A DNA stretch of 7,390 nt from Acidobacteriota bacterium (GTDB lineage Bacteria > Acidobacteriota > Vicinamibacteria > Vicinamibacterales > JAFNAJ01), in the NCBI GenBank assembly GCA_017860085.1, contig JAFNAJ010000123.1:1-7390 (forward strand), given 5' to 3'. The notes under the pieces were generated by a model. It saw nothing but the letters and a program-made list of their open reading frames with translations, did no database searches and was not told where the DNA came from. Of this stretch, positions 5,588 to 7,390 are shown piece after piece. The position numbers and the translations under genes are program-made. Position 1 is the first letter of the stretch, and every line of letters begins with the position of its first letter.

Positions 5588-7390
5588 TCAGGCACCCTGC
5601 GTGCTGGCCCATAGCCGTCGTACCACGGCGAGAAGGACCAACCCGCTCGCGGTGCACACGGCCCCCAGGGTCAGGGCGTAGCCGGTGCGGCCGTAGAGGA
5701 CGTTGCCCACGGTGAAGAGCGCCGACCAGATCACGGTGCAGCCGGCCGTCCAGCCCAGCATCGCCAGCGGGATGTTGTTGGGCGCCCCCGAATCGCCCGC
5801 GGGGAGGCCGGCCGCCTCGCGCACGTGGTTCCAGCCGGGACCGACAGGTCGCACCTTCCGATAGAACTCCACCAGCACGCGCTCGTCGGTGGCGGGCGCG
5901 AGGTAGGCCGTGGCCACCCAGCACACGGTGGTCACCGCCACGGTGACGAGCAAGCCGACGTGCGTCCCGACAGGCGAACCGCTCCTGGCGAGCGCGAGCA
6001 GGACGACCGACACCAGAAACGAGGAGATCATCGCCACCACTTCGCACCACGCGTTCACACGCCACCAGAACCAGCGCACCAGGTAGAGCAGGCCGGTGCC
6101 AGCGCCCACCTGCAGGATGACGTCAAACGCACCCTTGGCCGTGTCGAGCATGAAGACCATGGCCGAGGAGACCAGGAAGAGGCCCACGGTCGTCCACCGT
6201 CCCGCGCGCACGTAGTGATGCTCCGTGGCGTCGCGGCGGATGAAGCGCCGGTAGAAGTCGTGGACGAGGTACGAGGCGCCCCAGTTGAGGTGCGTCAGGA
6301 TGGTCGACGAGTTGGCGGCGATGAGGCCGCCCACCATCAGGCCGACGAACCCCACCGGCAGGAACTTGAGCATGGCCGGGTAGGCGATGTCGTGGCCGAT
6401 CAGGCTCGGGTCGAGGTGCGGGAAAGCCTCCTGGATGTCGGACAGCTCCGGGTAGACGAGAATGGAGGCCAGCGCCACGAGGATCCAGGGCCAGGGTCGC
6501 AGCACGTAGTGGGCGATGTTGAAGAAGAGCACCGCGCCGAGCGAGTCCTTCTCGGAGCGTGAGGCCAGCATGCGCTGGGCGATGTAGCTGCCGCCACCGG
6601 GCTCGGCGCCGGGGTACCACACGGCCCACCACTGCACGGCCAGCGGCATGACGAACACGGCCACGGCCAGCTCCCAGTTGCTCGTGAAGTCCGGCAGGAT
6701 GGCCAGGTAGTCCACCCCGCCCGGCCCGCGCATCGTCGAGAGCTTCTCGACCAGCCCGTGCAGGCCGCCCACCTGCGGCACCTGCAGGGCGAAGTAGGCG
6801 GCAGCGATGACGGCGGTCATCTTGATGAAGAACTGGATCATGTCGATGACGAGCACGCCCCAGAGGCCCGAGTGGGCGGCGAAGACGACGTTGAGCAGGC
6901 CGACGAAGGTGAGCGTCTGCCAGCGATCGAGGCCGAAGAGCACGCCGGCGATCTTGCAGGCCGCGAGGTTCACCGTGGCCATGATCATGCAGTTGAAGAG
7001 CAGGCCCAGGTACACGGCGCGGAACCCGCGGACGACGCTCGCGGCTCTGCCCGAGTAGCGGATCTCGTAGAACTCGAGGTCGGTGAGCACGCCCGAGCGG
7101 CGCCAGAGCCTCGCGTAGAAGAAGACGGTGGCGATGCCCGTCAGCACGAACGCCCACCACACCCAGTTGCCGGCGACCCCGTTGCGCCGAACGATGTCGG
7201 TGACCAGGTTGGGGGTGTCGCTGCTGAACGTGGTGGCGACCATCGAGAGGCCGCCGAGCCACCACGGCACGGCGCGGCCCGAGGCGAAGAACTCGGAGGT
7301 GTTCTTGCCGGCGCGCCGGCCGAAGAACAAGGCCGGCAGGAAGCAGACGAGCAGGCTGGCGGCCACGATGGCCCAGTCGATGGGGTGCAG
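5588..7390 (-). CDS. Sodium:solute symporter family (SSS) transporter (5' end just beyond window)
   Basis: 600 residues are visible of an inner-membrane Na+-coupled symporter with the LeuT fold. The frame is open to the right edge and begins LHPIDWAIVAA. That sequence closely resembles the usual SSS N-terminus, so the true start is probably only a few codons outside; the GTG at 7366 lies inside the first helix and is unlikely to be the start. Visible features, numbered from the edge: AGKNTSEFFASGR (27-39), the loop after helix 1; a helix with SMVATTFSSDTPN (49-61), in the part that lines the sodium and substrate sites; ANSST (359-363) followed by LVHDFYRRF, the counterpart of the Ser/Thr pair that contributes to the Na2 site in PutP and vSGLT; and FYRKVRPVGPGW (509-520), a loop before the last helices common in this subfamily. 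About 13 or more hydrophobic segments are present. The substrate (sugar, amino acid, carboxylate and others are known for the family) cannot be assigned. It converges on the kinase, so it is not in the same operon. Confidence 0.93.
   Translation of the reverse strand: MHPIDWAIVAASLLVCFLPALFFGRRAGKNTSEFFASGRAVPWWLGGLSMVATTFSSDTPNLVTDIVRRNGVAGNWVWWAFVLTGIATVFFYARLWRRSGVLTDLEFYEIRYSGRAASVVRGFRAVYLGLLFNCMIMATVNLAACKIAGVLFGLDRWQTLTFVGLLNVVFAAHSGLWGVLVIDMIQFFIKMTAVIAAAYFALQVPQVGGLHGLVEKLSTMRGPGGVDYLAILPDFTSNWELAVAVFVMPLAVQWWAVWYPGAEPGGGSYIAQRMLASRSEKDSLGAVLFFNIAHYVLRPWPWILVALASILVYPELSDIQEAFPHLDPSLIGHDIAYPAMLKFLPVGFVGLMVGGLIAANSSTILTHLNWGASYLVHDFYRRFIRRDATEHHYVRAGRWTTVGLFLVSSAMVFMLDTAKGAFDVILQVGAGTGLLYLVRWFWWRVNAWCEVVAMISSFLVSVVLLALARSGSPVGTHVGLLVTVAVTTVCWVATAYLAPATDERVLVEFYRKVRPVGPGWNHVREAAGLPAGDSGAPNNIPLAMLGWTAGCTVIWSALFTVGNVLYGRTGYALTLGAVCTASGLVLLAVVRRLWASTQGA

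Noticed and set aside
5825..6562. A 245-codon plus-strand open frame antisense to the symporter.
   Set aside because: His/Arg/Asp/Gly-rich with no motif. The opposite strand encodes a clear multi-helix transporter.
1..7390. Search for mobile elements, CRISPR arrays, tRNA genes or a defence system.
   Set aside because: No spaced repeat series, terminal inverted repeats, transposase motifs or tRNA-like cloverleaf was noticed by eye. All five genes belong to recognisable metabolic, signalling or transport families.

Overview
The window is high-GC DNA that is almost entirely coding. It reads as bacterial and most likely from an Acidobacteriota lineage such as the Vicinamibacteria. That placement is an inference: it rests on a large Ser/Thr kinase fused to a PD40 (TolB/WD40-like) beta-propeller, a design heavily expanded in that phylum, and on the base composition. 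No rRNA, tRNA, CRISPR array, insertion sequence or other mobile element is visible.

Left part (1-2740, minus strand): a tightly packed three-gene operon read right to left. It encodes a 366-aa HgdB/BcrC-like subunit, then a 444-aa HgdA/BcrB-like subunit, then the first 104 residues of an ATPase activase of the HgdC/BcrA/BcrD family, which runs off the left edge. The genes overlap by 4 bases each (ATGA, then GTGA), so they are probably translationally coupled. Together they look like a 2-hydroxyacyl-CoA dehydratase or class I benzoyl-CoA reductase type enzyme. In these systems an ATP-driven [4Fe-4S] activase injects a low-potential electron into a two-subunit iron-sulfur enzyme acting on a CoA thioester. 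The order small subunit, large subunit, activase matches bcrCBAD/badDEFG/bzdNOPQ, but the substrate cannot be told from this window.

Middle (2741-5575): a 147-base divergent spacer, noticeably less GC-rich on its kinase side, carries a 10-base direct repeat with a 31-base period and a clear ribosome binding site. It leads into an 895-aa membrane-anchored Ser/Thr kinase with an intact catalytic core, one transmembrane helix and a C-terminal propeller with about ten PD40 motifs. The kinase may sense something outside the cytoplasmic membrane; any control over the adjacent operon is speculation.

Right part (5576-7390, minus strand): a convergent sodium:solute symporter (SSS family) whose 5' end lies just past the right edge. 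A perfect 12-bp hairpin fills the gap between the two convergent genes and holds the kinase stop codon in its loop; it is a candidate shared, bidirectional terminator.

I found no clearly undescribed system. The most worthwhile leads are the identity of the dehydratase/reductase operon, the repeat in the divergent spacer and the terminator hairpin.
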